From NCBI GenBank assembly GCA_046732255.1, contig JBKPMR010000013.1, positions 1-42,717 on the forward strand: DNA of 42,717 nt, in the 5' to 3' direction. Below are positions 7,900-15,957 of this stretch, piece after piece. Source of the stretch: DATBLE01 sp046732255 (lineage in GTDB: Bacteria; Actinomycetota; Thermoleophilia; Gaiellales; Gaiellaceae). Under the pieces are notes generated by a model. The model saw only the letters and a program-made list of their open reading frames with translations, did not search any database and was not told where the DNA came from. How positions within the stretch are numbered: the stretch's first letter is position 1; every line of letters starts with the position of its first letter. A program made the position numbers and the translations under genes.

Positions 7900-9177
7900 G
7901 TGGACGCCGCCGAGCTCCCCGCGCTGTTCGACCACGATCTTCGGTCACCCGTCAGCGCTGTAGCGCCTGGAACATCGGTCGGCGCCAGGACGCGACTGTC
8001 CAAGCTCGTCGAATCCGCCCTCGGCGTCAGGAGCACGATTCTGAGTCGGGTACCGCCCTCGTCTTCTGCCGAACCGATGCTGCTTCTCGATGAGGAGACA
8101 ACCGAGGACGAGGTGGCAAGGCTCTGGAGCATGCGATCTCCAGACCATGTGATTTCGGCTTCGGGCCTTTGGCTCGTGCGCGACGGCAGGAGTGAGTTGG
8201 GATGGGAAGACGCGACAAGATCGCCGCGCAAGAGCCGCGTATCGGTTGACTTGCCGCTTCCAGGCCCATTCGTCGGCCCGCCGTCATTGCTCGCCGATCT
8301 CAACGACGCGCACCGATGGACCGACACCCGACGTTGGTTGTCGCTTGCCACCGCTTGGCGCCGCGACGGCGTGCTGTGCCTGAGCGCGCGCCTGCGGCCA
8401 TCCGCAATCGCCGACGAACCGCTGCCCGAGATGCTCGAACTCGAGCAGCTCGAGAGGCCGAAGGGCAATTGGTGGCTGCGGAACCGTGTGATCCTCCTGG
8501 ATGCGGAACGCCGTAAGGCCAACATCTATCTCGCGCCGAATCCCGGCCAACTCGCGGTTGTCGGTGCTCAGCGCAGCGGGACGACCTGGGCGACCGAGCT
8601 TTTCGGCTCCGTCCACGGACTGAAGACGATTCGTGAGGGCAGGGCCTTCGACGTGCTGATCGAAGACTTCCCTCTACGCGTCAGGTCGTCTGCAGCCCCC
8701 GTGTGGCACGCGACGTTCCTGACGTGCTGCCGGGGTCTCTTGATGGGGCTGGCCGCCAGGGCGAAGGTGGTCGCGCTCGTCCGAGAGCCACTGGAGATCG
8801 TGCGATCGATGTTCTTCAACTGGAAGCACTTGAGCAACGTTGCCGCCCTGATCGCTCGGCAGTCTGACGCGGCGCCGCCGAGCGAGCCGCTCGATCAAGC
8901 TGTCCTCGTCGTCTCGACCGCATGGAAGAACCTTCTGCACCTGATGGAAGTGGCCCCCGACCGCGTTGCTTTCATCACCTACGACAGTCTCTGCGCCGAT
9001 CCGGCGTCGACCGTGAGCGCCGCTGTACGCGGCCTCGGACTGGAAGCTGAGATGCGCTCGATCGCCGGCACGGCCGAACGCTCCGATCTGCCGCGGTTGA
9101 GCAAGACCGAGTGCGACACGATCGAATTGCATCTGCGCGACCTCTTCGTCCTCCTGTCCGGGTACGCAGAATCGTGA
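7900..9177 (+). CDS. sulfotransferase with a long N-terminal extension
   Basis: 425 residues from GTG 7900; a TTG at 7870 is in frame but TACATT at 7885-7890 places a -10 box between the two, nine bases before the GTG. The C-terminal half (about 220-420) is a PAPS-dependent sulfotransferase: GAQRSGTTWATELF is the 5'-phosphosulfate loop and VALVREPLEIVRSMFFNW the 3'-phosphate block with the conserved Arg and Ser. The first about 210 residues match no family I know; they contain paired Trp and acidic patches and could bind an acceptor. No signal peptide. It is probably part of surface-glycan or lipid decoration; acceptor unknown. Confidence 0.75.
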   Translation: MDAAELPALFDHDLRSPVSAVAPGTSVGARTRLSKLVESALGVRSTILSRVPPSSSAEPMLLLDEETTEDEVARLWSMRSPDHVISASGLWLVRDGRSELGWEDATRSPRKSRVSVDLPLPGPFVGPPSLLADLNDAHRWTDTRRWLSLATAWRRDGVLCLSARLRPSAIADEPLPEMLELEQLERPKGNWWLRNRVILLDAERRKANIYLAPNPGQLAVVGAQRSGTTWATELFGSVHGLKTIREGRAFDVLIEDFPLRVRSSAAPVWHATFLTCCRGLLMGLAARAKVVALVREPLEIVRSMFFNWKHLSNVAALIARQSDAAPPSEPLDQAVLVVSTAWKNLLHLMEVAPDRVAFITYDSLCADPASTVSAAVRGLGLEAEMRSIAGTAERSDLPRLSKTECDTIELHLRDLFVLLSGYAES

Positions 9178-9229
9178 CCCGCCACGGGGACAACCCGGCG
9201 GGCCCCCACGCTGTAGGCTTCGCGGCGCG

Positions 9230-10123
9230 ATGAAGTCGAGAGCGGCGGCACTCATCCTGCTTGCGGGACTCCTCGTCGGAGCTCCAGTCGCCCTCGGCGG
9301 CTCCACGCGGACAGCTGCCAACTCGACCACGTTCACCGACTCGGTCGGCGAGGATGCGAACGCCCCGGACATCACGACCGTCGGCGTGTCCAACGACGAC
9401 GCCGGCAACATCACCTTCACGATCAACATCAGCAACCGGCCGGCGCTGACGGACGACATGTTCCTGCTCATGTTCCTCGACACCGACCAGAAGCCGACCA
9501 CCGGCGACCCTGACCTGAACGGCGTCGACTACGCGATCCAGCTGGTGCCCGGCGCGGTCGACCTGTTCCAGTGGAACGGGTCCGACTACGTGCCGGCCGC
9601 ATCCCAGGCGTCGCTGAACTACGTGTATGGGACGGCCGGCGCGACGATCCACGTCAGCGCGGCCGACCTGGGGAAGACCAAGGGCTTCAACTTCGGGATC
9701 ATCGCGGTCTCAGGCGTCACCTTCGACGCCGCGGGCAACGCCAACTTCGACAACATCCACCGAGACGCCGCGCCGGATCCGGGCCACGGGTTCTGGTCGT
9801 ATCAGGTGCTCACGAAGCTCGTCCTGACGGTGACTGCGTTCACGACTTCGCCGAAGCCGGCGAGGGCTGGACGCACGTTCTCGGTCTCGATGGCGGCGAC
9901 CGAGAACGACACGGGCGGCCCGGTACGGGCCGGGACGGTCGCCTGTGCTGCTTCCCTCGCGGGGAAGCGCGTCGTGGCCGCTTCCCACGTGGTCGCGAAC
10001 GGCGTGGCGACGTGCGTGTGGCGGATCCCGAAGACGGCCAAGGGGCGGATCATGCGCGGCACGATCACGCTGAACGTCCAGGGCACGCGGGTGACGCGGC
10101 CCTTCAGCGCCAGGTTCAGTTAG
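9230..10123 (+). CDS. secreted beta-rich protein, CBM9/DOMON-like N-terminus
   Basis: 297 residues with a standard signal peptide (about 1-23, ending ALGG). Residues about 33-190 read as alternating beta strands with acidic loops (FTDSVGEDANAPDIT, FLDTDQKPTTGDPDLNG), resembling the extracellular CBM9/DOMON-like sandwich that often binds sugars or haem. Residues about 200-297 form a second beta domain with two Cys. The ATG lies 10 bases after TAGGCT (9214-9219) and there is no ribosome site, suggesting leaderless translation. The TAG stop runs into GGGGCCGTCC and then a palindrome. Function unknown; the fold call is inference. Confidence 0.55.
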   Translation: MKSRAAALILLAGLLVGAPVALGGSTRTAANSTTFTDSVGEDANAPDITTVGVSNDDAGNITFTINISNRPALTDDMFLLMFLDTDQKPTTGDPDLNGVDYAIQLVPGAVDLFQWNGSDYVPAASQASLNYVYGTAGATIHVSAADLGKTKGFNFGIIAVSGVTFDAAGNANFDNIHRDAAPDPGHGFWSYQVLTKLVLTVTAFTTSPKPARAGRTFSVSMAATENDTGGPVRAGTVACAASLAGKRVVAASHVVANGVATCVWRIPKTAKGRIMRGTITLNVQGTRVTRPFSARFS

Positions 10124-10135
10124 GGGCCGTCCGTA

Positions 10136-10148
10136 AGGGACTGTCCCT
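10136..10148. repeat. GGGACNGTCCC palindrome
   Basis: AGGGACTGTCCCT, a 13-base palindrome around one central base, in the 66-base gap between convergent genes. A degenerate half copy (GGGGCCGTCC) starts on the TAG stop at 10121-10123. Confidence 0.8.
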
Positions 10149-10189
10149 GCAGGGGATCTCCCGGAGAAGCCCCAAGCCCGCTCCGCTAG

Positions 10190-12121
10190 CTACTTGCCGA
10201 CGATGCGGCCGCCGAGGGTGCCGCGGAGGCTCGTGCCGCTGAGGCCGAGGATCCCGTTCGCCGCCGAACGCCCACCGACCGTCAGCGTCCCCTGGAAGCC
10301 GAGCGGGAGGGTGGTGCTCGTCAGCCGAATGGTGCCGGTCAGGGTCACACCCGGCGCGATCGAGTACCGCGTCAGCGTGAACTGGCGCTGCCCGGCCGTG
10401 AGCCTCCCGCCGTAGATCCCGGGCACGACGGAGGAGCTCGCTCCGAGCCAGGAAGCCTCGGCATCGGCGATCGTCTTCACTGCGATCGAGTAGGTGGTCC
10501 GTGCGTTCCACGGCGTCTTGCGCACGGTGGCAGCGGGGAGGGCCGGGATCGGCCGCAGGAACGGCGCCGGGCGAGCGCACTGCGACGCGGGTGTGCCGCC
10601 GGTCATCCAGGCGCGGACGGCCAACGCGGCGCAGCCGGAGAAGTCGGCGTCCACCGGGTCGTGGCCGACGCCGGGGACGACCACCAGCTGACCGTGCGGG
10701 AAGCGCGAGACGACCGCCGCTGCGCCGTCCGTCGGCGTCCGCATGTCGAAACCGCCGCTCACCGCGAGCATCGGAACGTCCGGCAGCGGGCCGCTCTCGA
10801 GCGCTGCGCCGCCCGAGGGGGTGGGCCAGCCGACGCAGAAGTCTGCGTTCCCGAACCGGTAAGACCAGCTGCCGAACGGTCCGAACGTCCCGGCCGGAAG
10901 CGCGGCCACGGCGGCGTTCAGGATCGCCTGCCGGTCGGCGACCGGCGTGTCGGGCGACCAGGGAAACGGGCCGTCGCGGCAGACCGTGGCGGCGTAGAGC
11001 GCGCCGCTCAGCTCGATCGACGGCGTGATCGAACCCTGGTCGCGCAGATAGGCGAGCCGGAGCAGCGGCTGCACGTTGCCGAGCCGAGCCGCATGGACGA
11101 CCGCCGGCAGCTCCGCCGCGAGACCGGGATTGAGGTCTGCGTCGAGGAGCGTGCTGAGCAGGCTGAGGCCGTCGATCCGCTTGGTGACCGTCTTGCCGTT
11201 GGGCACCAGCACCTTGCCGGTCCTGGGCTTGGCGGCAAGCGCGTTCGCGACCGCGACCACATCGCCGGCGTAATCCTTCGTCGCCGCGCTGCAGCCGCCG
11301 TCCGCGCAAAAGGCGTTGAGTGTGGCCGGGATGTCCCGCATGACGTTCGCGCTGTACGGGTCCGGGCCCTCCGGCGGCAGCACGGAAACGAGCGCGATCC
11401 GCTCCACGTGATTGGGATGAGCAAGCGCGTACGCCATCGCCAGCTTGGTCCCGTAGGAGACGCCGTAGAGCGCGATCTTGTCGACGCCCAGCGCCTGCCG
11501 GACGGCCTCGAGGTCCTCGGCGTGCTCATGGGTGCTGTAGAAGGCAGCCCCGGGACCGATCGATGTGCCGCAGCCGGCGGCTGCCGTCCGCTGCTGGTCG
11601 GCGGTGATCGCCGCCTGCACGGCGGGACAATCCAGCAGACCGGAGTCGCCTGTTCCGCGGTCGTCGTAGGCGACGAGTGTGTAGCCCGGGAAGAGGAAGC
11701 GGAAGAGGCTCACCGCCTGCTCGTTGTCCAGTCCGAACACGTGCGCCGAACCCTGGCCGGGTCCGCCGGCGATCAGGAAGACGGCACCCCGCGGGGTTCC
11801 CAGCGCGGGGACGACCTCGACGTGCAGCGGAACCGTCCCCGGCACCCGGCCGGAGCGGTCGAGCGGGACGACGACGGTGGAGCAGAGGAGGCCCGCAGTG
11901 ACGCCGCACTGGGACGTGTCCGTGCGGCTCGTCGGGACGCCGGGTGCGCGTCCGAGCAGCAGTGGTCGCGGGAGCACGGTCTGCCTGACACTCGGCTGCA
12001 CCGGCACCATGCGGGCGCTGGAGCCGGGTGCGGCCACGAGCGCGAGCGCCGAGAGCAGACCCGCGGCGGTCACCCACCGCAGCACGCGCGCGACGCTTCC
12101 GTTCACCTCTCCCCGCACCAA
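10190..12121 (-). CDS. secreted alpha/beta hydrolase, TAP-like (tripeptidyl aminopeptidase/proline iminopeptidase group)
   Basis: 643 residues with an N-terminal signal peptide (about 13-36). Catalytic elements are all present: GVSYGTKLA nucleophile elbow near 226, GGFDMRTP for the acid near 470, and GVGHDP for the His near 499, with an oxyanion AGGPGQGS near 118. This is the S33-type TAP layout, acting on peptides or other small esters/amides outside the cell. About 110 extra beta-rich residues follow the hydrolase fold and resemble a short carbohydrate-binding or autotransporter-like tail; unassigned. Start codon uncertain: TTG 12121, GTG 12118 or GTG 12106 all keep the signal peptide. Palindromic repeats lie just upstream at 12143-12241. 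Confidence 0.75.
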   Translation of the reverse strand: MVRGEVNGSVARVLRWVTAAGLLSALALVAAPGSSARMVPVQPSVRQTVLPRPLLLGRAPGVPTSRTDTSQCGVTAGLLCSTVVVPLDRSGRVPGTVPLHVEVVPALGTPRGAVFLIAGGPGQGSAHVFGLDNEQAVSLFRFLFPGYTLVAYDDRGTGDSGLLDCPAVQAAITADQQRTAAAGCGTSIGPGAAFYSTHEHAEDLEAVRQALGVDKIALYGVSYGTKLAMAYALAHPNHVERIALVSVLPPEGPDPYSANVMRDIPATLNAFCADGGCSAATKDYAGDVVAVANALAAKPRTGKVLVPNGKTVTKRIDGLSLLSTLLDADLNPGLAAELPAVVHAARLGNVQPLLRLAYLRDQGSITPSIELSGALYAATVCRDGPFPWSPDTPVADRQAILNAAVAALPAGTFGPFGSWSYRFGNADFCVGWPTPSGGAALESGPLPDVPMLAVSGGFDMRTPTDGAAAVVSRFPHGQLVVVPGVGHDPVDADFSGCAALAVRAWMTGGTPASQCARPAPFLRPIPALPAATVRKTPWNARTTYSIAVKTIADAEASWLGASSSVVPGIYGGRLTAGQRQFTLTRYSIAPGVTLTGTIRLTSTTLPLGFQGTLTVGGRSAANGILGLSGTSLRGTLGGRIVGK

Positions 12122-12142
12122 GGGAGGGAATGGTACCGGCTT

Positions 12143-12171
12143 GGGGACAGCCCCTTAGGGGACTGTCCCTA
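12143..12171. repeat. paired GGGACNGTCCC palindromes
   Basis: GGGGACAGCCCC, then TTA, then GGGGACTGTCCCT: two inverted copies, the left arm carrying one change. It sits between the small basic gene and the secreted hydrolase. Confidence 0.8.
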
Positions 12172-12214
12172 GCGCGGCCGGCTGGCGGGCAGTTGTCAGC
12201 CTCCGAGCATCTCG

Positions 12215-12241
12215 AGGGACAGTCCCTAAGGGACTGTCCCT
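12215..12241. repeat. paired GGGACNGTCCC palindromes, perfect
   Basis: AGGGACAGTCCCT and its exact inverse AGGGACTGTCCCT separated by one A: a 27-base perfect inverted repeat whose halves are themselves palindromes. The same pair recurs at 39441-39467 with one base different, there inside a coding frame. Confidence 0.9.
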
Positions 12242-12266
12242 CGCGGCAGCCCGCTGGACCGCGGTT

Positions 12267-12371
12267 TCAGCCGCCGAGCTTCTTCGCTGCCCGCTTCTCC
12301 TGGCGCTTCTCTTTCAGGGACCGCTGCGCCGGCTTCTTCGCCGTTTTCTTCTGCTTGTCGGCTCCCTTCAT
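12267..12371 (-). CDS. 34-residue Lys/Arg-rich protein
   Basis: A short frame of 34 codons, about half Lys, Arg, Gln and Ala, with KEKRQEKRAAKK near the C-terminus. Support for it being real: the ATG lies exactly 6 bases after TAGGCT (minus strand, 12383-12378), the same leaderless spacing as many genes here, and small basic proteins of this kind are frequent in Actinobacteria. It probably binds RNA, DNA or ribosomes, judged only from charge. It starts 31 bases after the membrane protein gene. Confidence 0.6.
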   Translation of the reverse strand: MKGADKQKKTAKKPAQRSLKEKRQEKRAAKKLGG

Positions 12372-12402
12372 GGCGCCAGCCTACGCCCTTGACCGGCGCT
12401 TG

Positions 12403-13194
12403 TCATCGGGCGCGTAGCACGACCAGCGCAACGGCGAGCGCGACGAGCCCCAGCGCGAACGCGCGCAAAGCCGCCTCGTGGCCGGCGATCAGCGTCTCCC
12501 GTGTGATCGGCTCACGGCCGCCGTCGTCGAGCTCGACCGAGCCGGAGACCGACGCGACCTCCCGCCGCAGGCGCCGCGCGGGACTCGACAGGCGCCGCTG
12601 GGCATAGCTCGTCAACGCGGCGAAGGCGGCGGCGATCAGCCCCTCGATCCGGATCCGGCCCGCGCACGCGAAGTACGTCGTCAGCAGCGGAAAGGCGCCC
12701 CAGTCGAGCGCGAACCAGACGTCCGAGTGGAAGCGCCCGCCGAACAGCTCGAGGTTGTACGCGCAGACAATGAAGGCGCCGACGGCGACGAAGACGAGCA
12801 GCCAGAGGTCGACGACGACCGCCCCGGTGATTCCGATCGCGACCGCGGCGGCGATCGACACGACCGCGAGCACGGCGAGCACCGTCGAGGGGATCCGTGT
12901 GGAGAGCGGCCGCCCGTGCAGCTCGTCGAGCGCGTGCGCCCCGACGCCGACGGCGAGGAAGAACGCCGCCAGCGCCGCGCCGAGCCGACCCGGGTACCAG
13001 TGCGGTGCCAGCGTCGCGCCGATCACCACGTAGCTGAGATGCCAGGCCGTGTAGGGCGGATGCAGGAGCGTGACGTAGTCCCGCCAGCTGCCCGGGGCGA
13101 GCGCATAAAAAGCCGGCCGGGCCTCGTGTCCACGGGGGAAACGGCTGGTTTCCCCCGTGAGCCCCCTTCCGAGCTCAGCCGACGGCTTCGCCAT
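12403..13194 (-). CDS. multi-pass membrane protein, possibly UbiA-like
   Basis: 263 residues from ATG 13194, overlapping the methyltransferase by 20 bases. Seven or so hydrophobic segments lie between residues 55 and 262. A conserved-looking HALDELHGRPLSTRIP loop follows the first pair of helices, and its Asp/Arg content recalls the first prenyl-diphosphate loop of UbiA prenyltransferases; the second loop is not obvious, so this is weak. The first about 40 residues are encoded by a repeat element that includes a perfect hairpin (13131-13159); the natural protein may begin near HEARPAFYALAPG, but no start codon is present there. The neighbouring UbiE-type methyltransferase is consistent with quinone or isoprenoid work. 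Confidence 0.55.
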   Translation of the reverse strand: MAKPSAELGRGLTGETSRFPRGHEARPAFYALAPGSWRDYVTLLHPPYTAWHLSYVVIGATLAPHWYPGRLGAALAAFFLAVGVGAHALDELHGRPLSTRIPSTVLAVLAVVSIAAAVAIGITGAVVVDLWLLVFVAVGAFIVCAYNLELFGGRFHSDVWFALDWGAFPLLTTYFACAGRIRIEGLIAAAFAALTSYAQRRLSSPARRLRREVASVSGSVELDDGGREPITRETLIAGHEAALRAFALGLVALAVALVVLRAR

Positions 13195-13258
13195 CGGCTT
13201 TCGCGATTTCTTGAACAGCGGACGCCGCTGGGCCGCGCCCGCCATGTCGGTCGCGGCG
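13131..13258 (-). repeat. dispersed element copy A: CATGGCGGGC box plus hairpin
   Basis: At one end is the 20-base box CCCGCCATGTCGGTCGCGGC (13238-13257), at the other a perfect 12-base inverted repeat CACGGGGGAAAC / GTTTCCCCCGTG with a 5-base loop (13131-13159), joined to GGGGCTC. Copy B at 22478-22590 has the same order of box, about 60 bases, GGGGGCTC and hairpin. The element overlaps the end of the methyltransferase gene and the start of the membrane protein gene. Confidence 0.65.
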
Positions 13259-13969
13259 GCGGGGCCCAACCCGGCGTCCCCAGATGACGATTCCTCCTCC
13301 GAGGCTGAGGCGACGGTAAGCAGCGTTCTCGATCCCTGCCGAGTGCCAGAGGCCGAGCAGTCGTTCGAGCGGGAGCCGTTTCCAGAGCTGCTCGATGCTC
13401 GGGCCGAGGAAGTCACCGACCTCACGCCAGCCCGGCGAGATCAGCCGGCCGGCGAGTGGGAGGCCGATGCCGACGTACGCCCGCCAGCATGCCCGCGCGA
13501 GGGGATTCGGCGGCACGCCGAACTCGAGCCCTGCGACGGTGCCGCCCGGCCTGACGACGCGCGCGAGCTCCGCGAGCGTCGCGCCCGGATCGTCCACGTA
13601 TCGCATCAGGTAGGTGAACGTAAGCGCGTCGAACGACGCATCCGGGAACGGCAGATGGTCGGCGTCGCCTTCGAGGAGCTCGACGCCGGCGGGAAGCCGG
13701 CGACGGGCCTCGGCCAGCATCTCCGCGCTCTGATCGAGCCCGACCACGGTGCAGCCTGTTCGCCTGATCAGCTCTCTCGCGATTGCGCCGGTGCCCGTGG
13801 CGACGTCCAGGACGCGCGCGCCGCTGTCCACACGCACGCGGGACACGAGGAAGCGGCGCCACCGCGGATCCTGGCCGAACGAGAGCACGGCGGCGTAACG
13901 ATCGTAGGTCGGTCCGAGCGGAGCGAACAACGCCTGGGCGTGCTGCCGTCGGGGCGATACCGCCGCCAT
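13175..13969 (-). CDS. class I SAM methyltransferase, UbiE/COQ5 type
   Basis: 264 residues from ATG 13969. Motif I VLDVATGTGAIA (about 52-63), then VVGLDQSAEMLAEA, a GDADHLPFPDASFDALTFTYLMRYVDD block and RVVRPGGTVAGLEFG all follow the UbiE order; family members C-methylate demethylmenaquinone or ubiquinone precursors. The last about 30 residues (after IVIWGRRVG) are Arg/Gly-rich and come from the repeat element at 13131-13258, so the ancestral end was probably near residue 236. ATG is 8 bases after TATGCT (13983-13978 on the minus strand); an AGGGACAGTCCTT palindrome lies just upstream at 13985. Quinone methylation is likely but not proved, since other small-molecule methyltransferases share these motifs. 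Confidence 0.75.
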   Translation of the reverse strand: MAAVSPRRQHAQALFAPLGPTYDRYAAVLSFGQDPRWRRFLVSRVRVDSGARVLDVATGTGAIARELIRRTGCTVVGLDQSAEMLAEARRRLPAGVELLEGDADHLPFPDASFDALTFTYLMRYVDDPGATLAELARVVRPGGTVAGLEFGVPPNPLARACWRAYVGIGLPLAGRLISPGWREVGDFLGPSIEQLWKRLPLERLLGLWHSAGIENAAYRRLSLGGGIVIWGRRVGPRRRDRHGGRGPAASAVQEIAKADGEAVG

Positions 13970-13984
13970 CGACGATGAGCATAG

Positions 13985-13997
13985 AGGGACAGTCCTT
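13985..13997. repeat. GGGACNGTCCC palindrome in a promoter
   Basis: AGGGACAGTCCTT, one arm base changed, directly upstream of the proposed -10 box of the methyltransferase gene. It is the only family member in this window placed in a promoter. Confidence 0.7.
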
Positions 13998-14059
13998 GCC
14001 CACACCTGAACGTGCGCTTCGGCACGTTGTCCGTCCGGAGCGGCGCCTACCGTGGTCGC

Positions 14060-14179
14060 ATGCCGCAGTGGATTTTCCTGATGACGGTCGCGATCGTGGC
14101 CTGGCTCGTCGTTTCGATCGGCGGCGGCCTGGTTGTCGGGCGCCTGATCGGGCTCGTCTCGCGACGCCGGGTCGCCTAA
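14060..14179 (+). CDS. 39-residue single-helix membrane peptide
   Basis: MPQWIFLMTVAIVAWL opens a hydrophobic helix of about 30 residues, ending in a basic SRRRVA tail, so it should sit in the membrane with the C-terminus inside. The ATG follows TACCGT (14048-14053) by exactly 6 bases, the leaderless layout of well-supported genes here. Function unknown. Confidence 0.55.
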   Translation: MPQWIFLMTVAIVAWLVVSIGGGLVVGRLIGLVSRRRVA

Positions 14180-14239
14180 CCGTTAGCCGGGCGCCTGTTC
14201 GCGCGGCGGCGGGCTCGGCCCGGCGGCGCTGCGGGCCGA

Positions 14240-15265
14240 TCACGGCAGCCGGGGCGCGACGAACGCGGAGAACACGCCCGCGACGACGAGGAGGATCGCC
14301 GCCAGCCCGACGAACTCGTTCGTCGCCTCACGCTTCGAGTGGACGCGCGCGACGACGGAGCCGAGATGCGAATAGGCCGACTCGACCGCCTTCGCGGAGC
14401 GGGCGTCGAAGAACTTCCCGCCGGTCAGCTGCGCGATCTGTCGCAGGGTGGCCGGGTCGGGCGGAACGGGGATCCGGGCAGGGCCACCGCCGGGCGTGAA
14501 GGGAGCGCCGAAGCCGCCGGGCGGACGGTCGAGCGTCCCGTTCGGCGTGCCGAGGGCGATCGTGTAGACAGGAATGCCGGCTTCCTTTGCGCGCGCCGCT
14601 CCCTCGAGCGGCTGGAGGAGGCCGCGGGTCTGGTGTCCGTCGGAGAGGAAGAGGATCGAGACCGGCGACCTGGTCGCTGCGACCGGCGTGTAGTACGCGA
14701 TCGTCTGCGACCCGTTCGGATTGCTCGGCTTGACCAGGTCGACCGCCGCCGCCAGGGCATCGCCGATCGCGGTTCCACCGTAGCCGGAGAAGTAGCTGAG
14801 GCTGTCGAGACCCGAACGGACGACGTCGAGATCTGATGTCGGCGGGGCGGCGACCTGTGGATCGCCCGCGAATGCGATCAGCCCGACCTTGACGTTGTGC
14901 GGAACCCGCTTCAGGAAGGTCCGGACCGCAGACTGGGCCGCAGCGAGACGCGACGGTTTGACGTCGGTCGCGCGCATCGACCCCGAGACGTCGATCACGA
15001 GGATCACCGTCGCCTGGTCGGACGCGACGAGCGTCGACCGGTGCGGCCGGGCGAGGGCGATGCACAGGGAAGCCAGGGCCAGAAGGGCGAGCGCAGGCGG
15101 GATGTAGCGCCGGATCGAGCGTCCGCCCACGACGCTCGCGAGCACGTCGACGTTCGTGAAGGTCATCGCGTACTTCGCGCGGCGCCGGTCGAGCCAGAGG
15201 TACACGGCGGCCGCCAGCGGCAGCACCAGCAGCGTCAGCAGCAGGAGGGGGTGACCGAAGGTCAT
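14240..15265 (-). CDS. VWA-domain membrane protein (BatA/BatB-like)
   Basis: 341 residues. A membrane helix at about 5-24, a second at about 57-75, a von Willebrand A domain at about 85-290 with a complete metal site start (DVSGSM, 93-98) and a C-terminal helix at about 317-337. This is the BatA/BatB plan: the VWA domain faces outward between helices. Last gene of the operon, overlapping its upstream neighbour by 4 bases (ATGA). In other bacteria MoxR/DUF58/VWA sets help assemble or activate enzyme complexes or maintain the envelope; the client is unknown here. Confidence 0.8.
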   Translation of the reverse strand: MTFGHPLLLLTLLVLPLAAAVYLWLDRRRAKYAMTFTNVDVLASVVGGRSIRRYIPPALALLALASLCIALARPHRSTLVASDQATVILVIDVSGSMRATDVKPSRLAAAQSAVRTFLKRVPHNVKVGLIAFAGDPQVAAPPTSDLDVVRSGLDSLSYFSGYGGTAIGDALAAAVDLVKPSNPNGSQTIAYYTPVAATRSPVSILFLSDGHQTRGLLQPLEGAARAKEAGIPVYTIALGTPNGTLDRPPGGFGAPFTPGGGPARIPVPPDPATLRQIAQLTGGKFFDARSAKAVESAYSHLGSVVARVHSKREATNEFVGLAAILLVVAGVFSAFVAPRLP

Positions 15266-15957
15266 CTCCCACCACCCGCGCAGACCACGCCGACCTGGAC
15301 GATTCCCCGGCCGCGCTCGGCCCTGGCGACGACGACGACCGAGTTCTTGCCGACCGACGTCTTCGTGTGCAGGCTCGCGATCAGCTGAGACCCGGGCGGC
15401 GTCGGCGTTGCGAACCCGCGGGCGGCGTACCAGCCGATCATCCGCTCATCGGGATGACAGGCTCTGCCGAGCGTGGTCTCGTCCGACACGCGGCCGGTGA
15501 CGACACGCCGGACGGTCGGATGACCGGGCGGGGTCACAGCGCGAACCCCGGTCGGGGTGCGCGTGCCACCGCCCGAAGCCGGAATGCAGCCGATGTGGGG
15601 ACGGAAGGTCGGCGCCCGCGGCCGATCGCCCGCGTAAGAGGCGACGAAGACGACTGAGCGCGCGGTCGTCACGCCCGGAGAGACCGGTGCCCCTGACGAG
15701 CCGATGAAGGACACGTCGATCAAGGGATCGGTCAGTTCCGCGTCCATCCCGCCGACGATGAACCGGCGCGGACAGGTGAGCTGGAATTGCACCTGCGGCC
15801 GCGTGACCGTCCTGGCGGTCGGAACGACGACCCACGGGCCGGCGACCTTGACGCACGGGTTGAGCCCGCGGCACTCGTTGGTCGCCCCCGCGGTGGGCGC
15901 GACCGCGAGCGCGGCCAGCCCGCACAGGAGCCCGGCCAGTGCGAGCGGGCCCTTCAC
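15262..15957 (-). CDS. secreted protein of unknown function inside the MoxR operon
   Basis: 231 residues with a signal peptide (about 1-25, ending AGA). The mature part is beta-rich with five Cys (CRGLNPC, LTCP, GCIP, RACHP, VVCAGG), enough for disulfides in an exported domain. No family recognised. It overlaps both VWA genes by 4 bases, so it is made together with them and is the best candidate in the window for their client or partner; that is inference from position. Confidence 0.6.
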   Translation of the reverse strand: MKGPLALAGLLCGLAALAVAPTAGATNECRGLNPCVKVAGPWVVVPTARTVTRPQVQFQLTCPRRFIVGGMDAELTDPLIDVSFIGSSGAPVSPGVTTARSVVFVASYAGDRPRAPTFRPHIGCIPASGGGTRTPTGVRAVTPPGHPTVRRVVTGRVSDETTLGRACHPDERMIGWYAARGFATPTPPGSQLIASLHTKTSVGKNSVVVVARAERGRGIVQVGVVCAGGGR

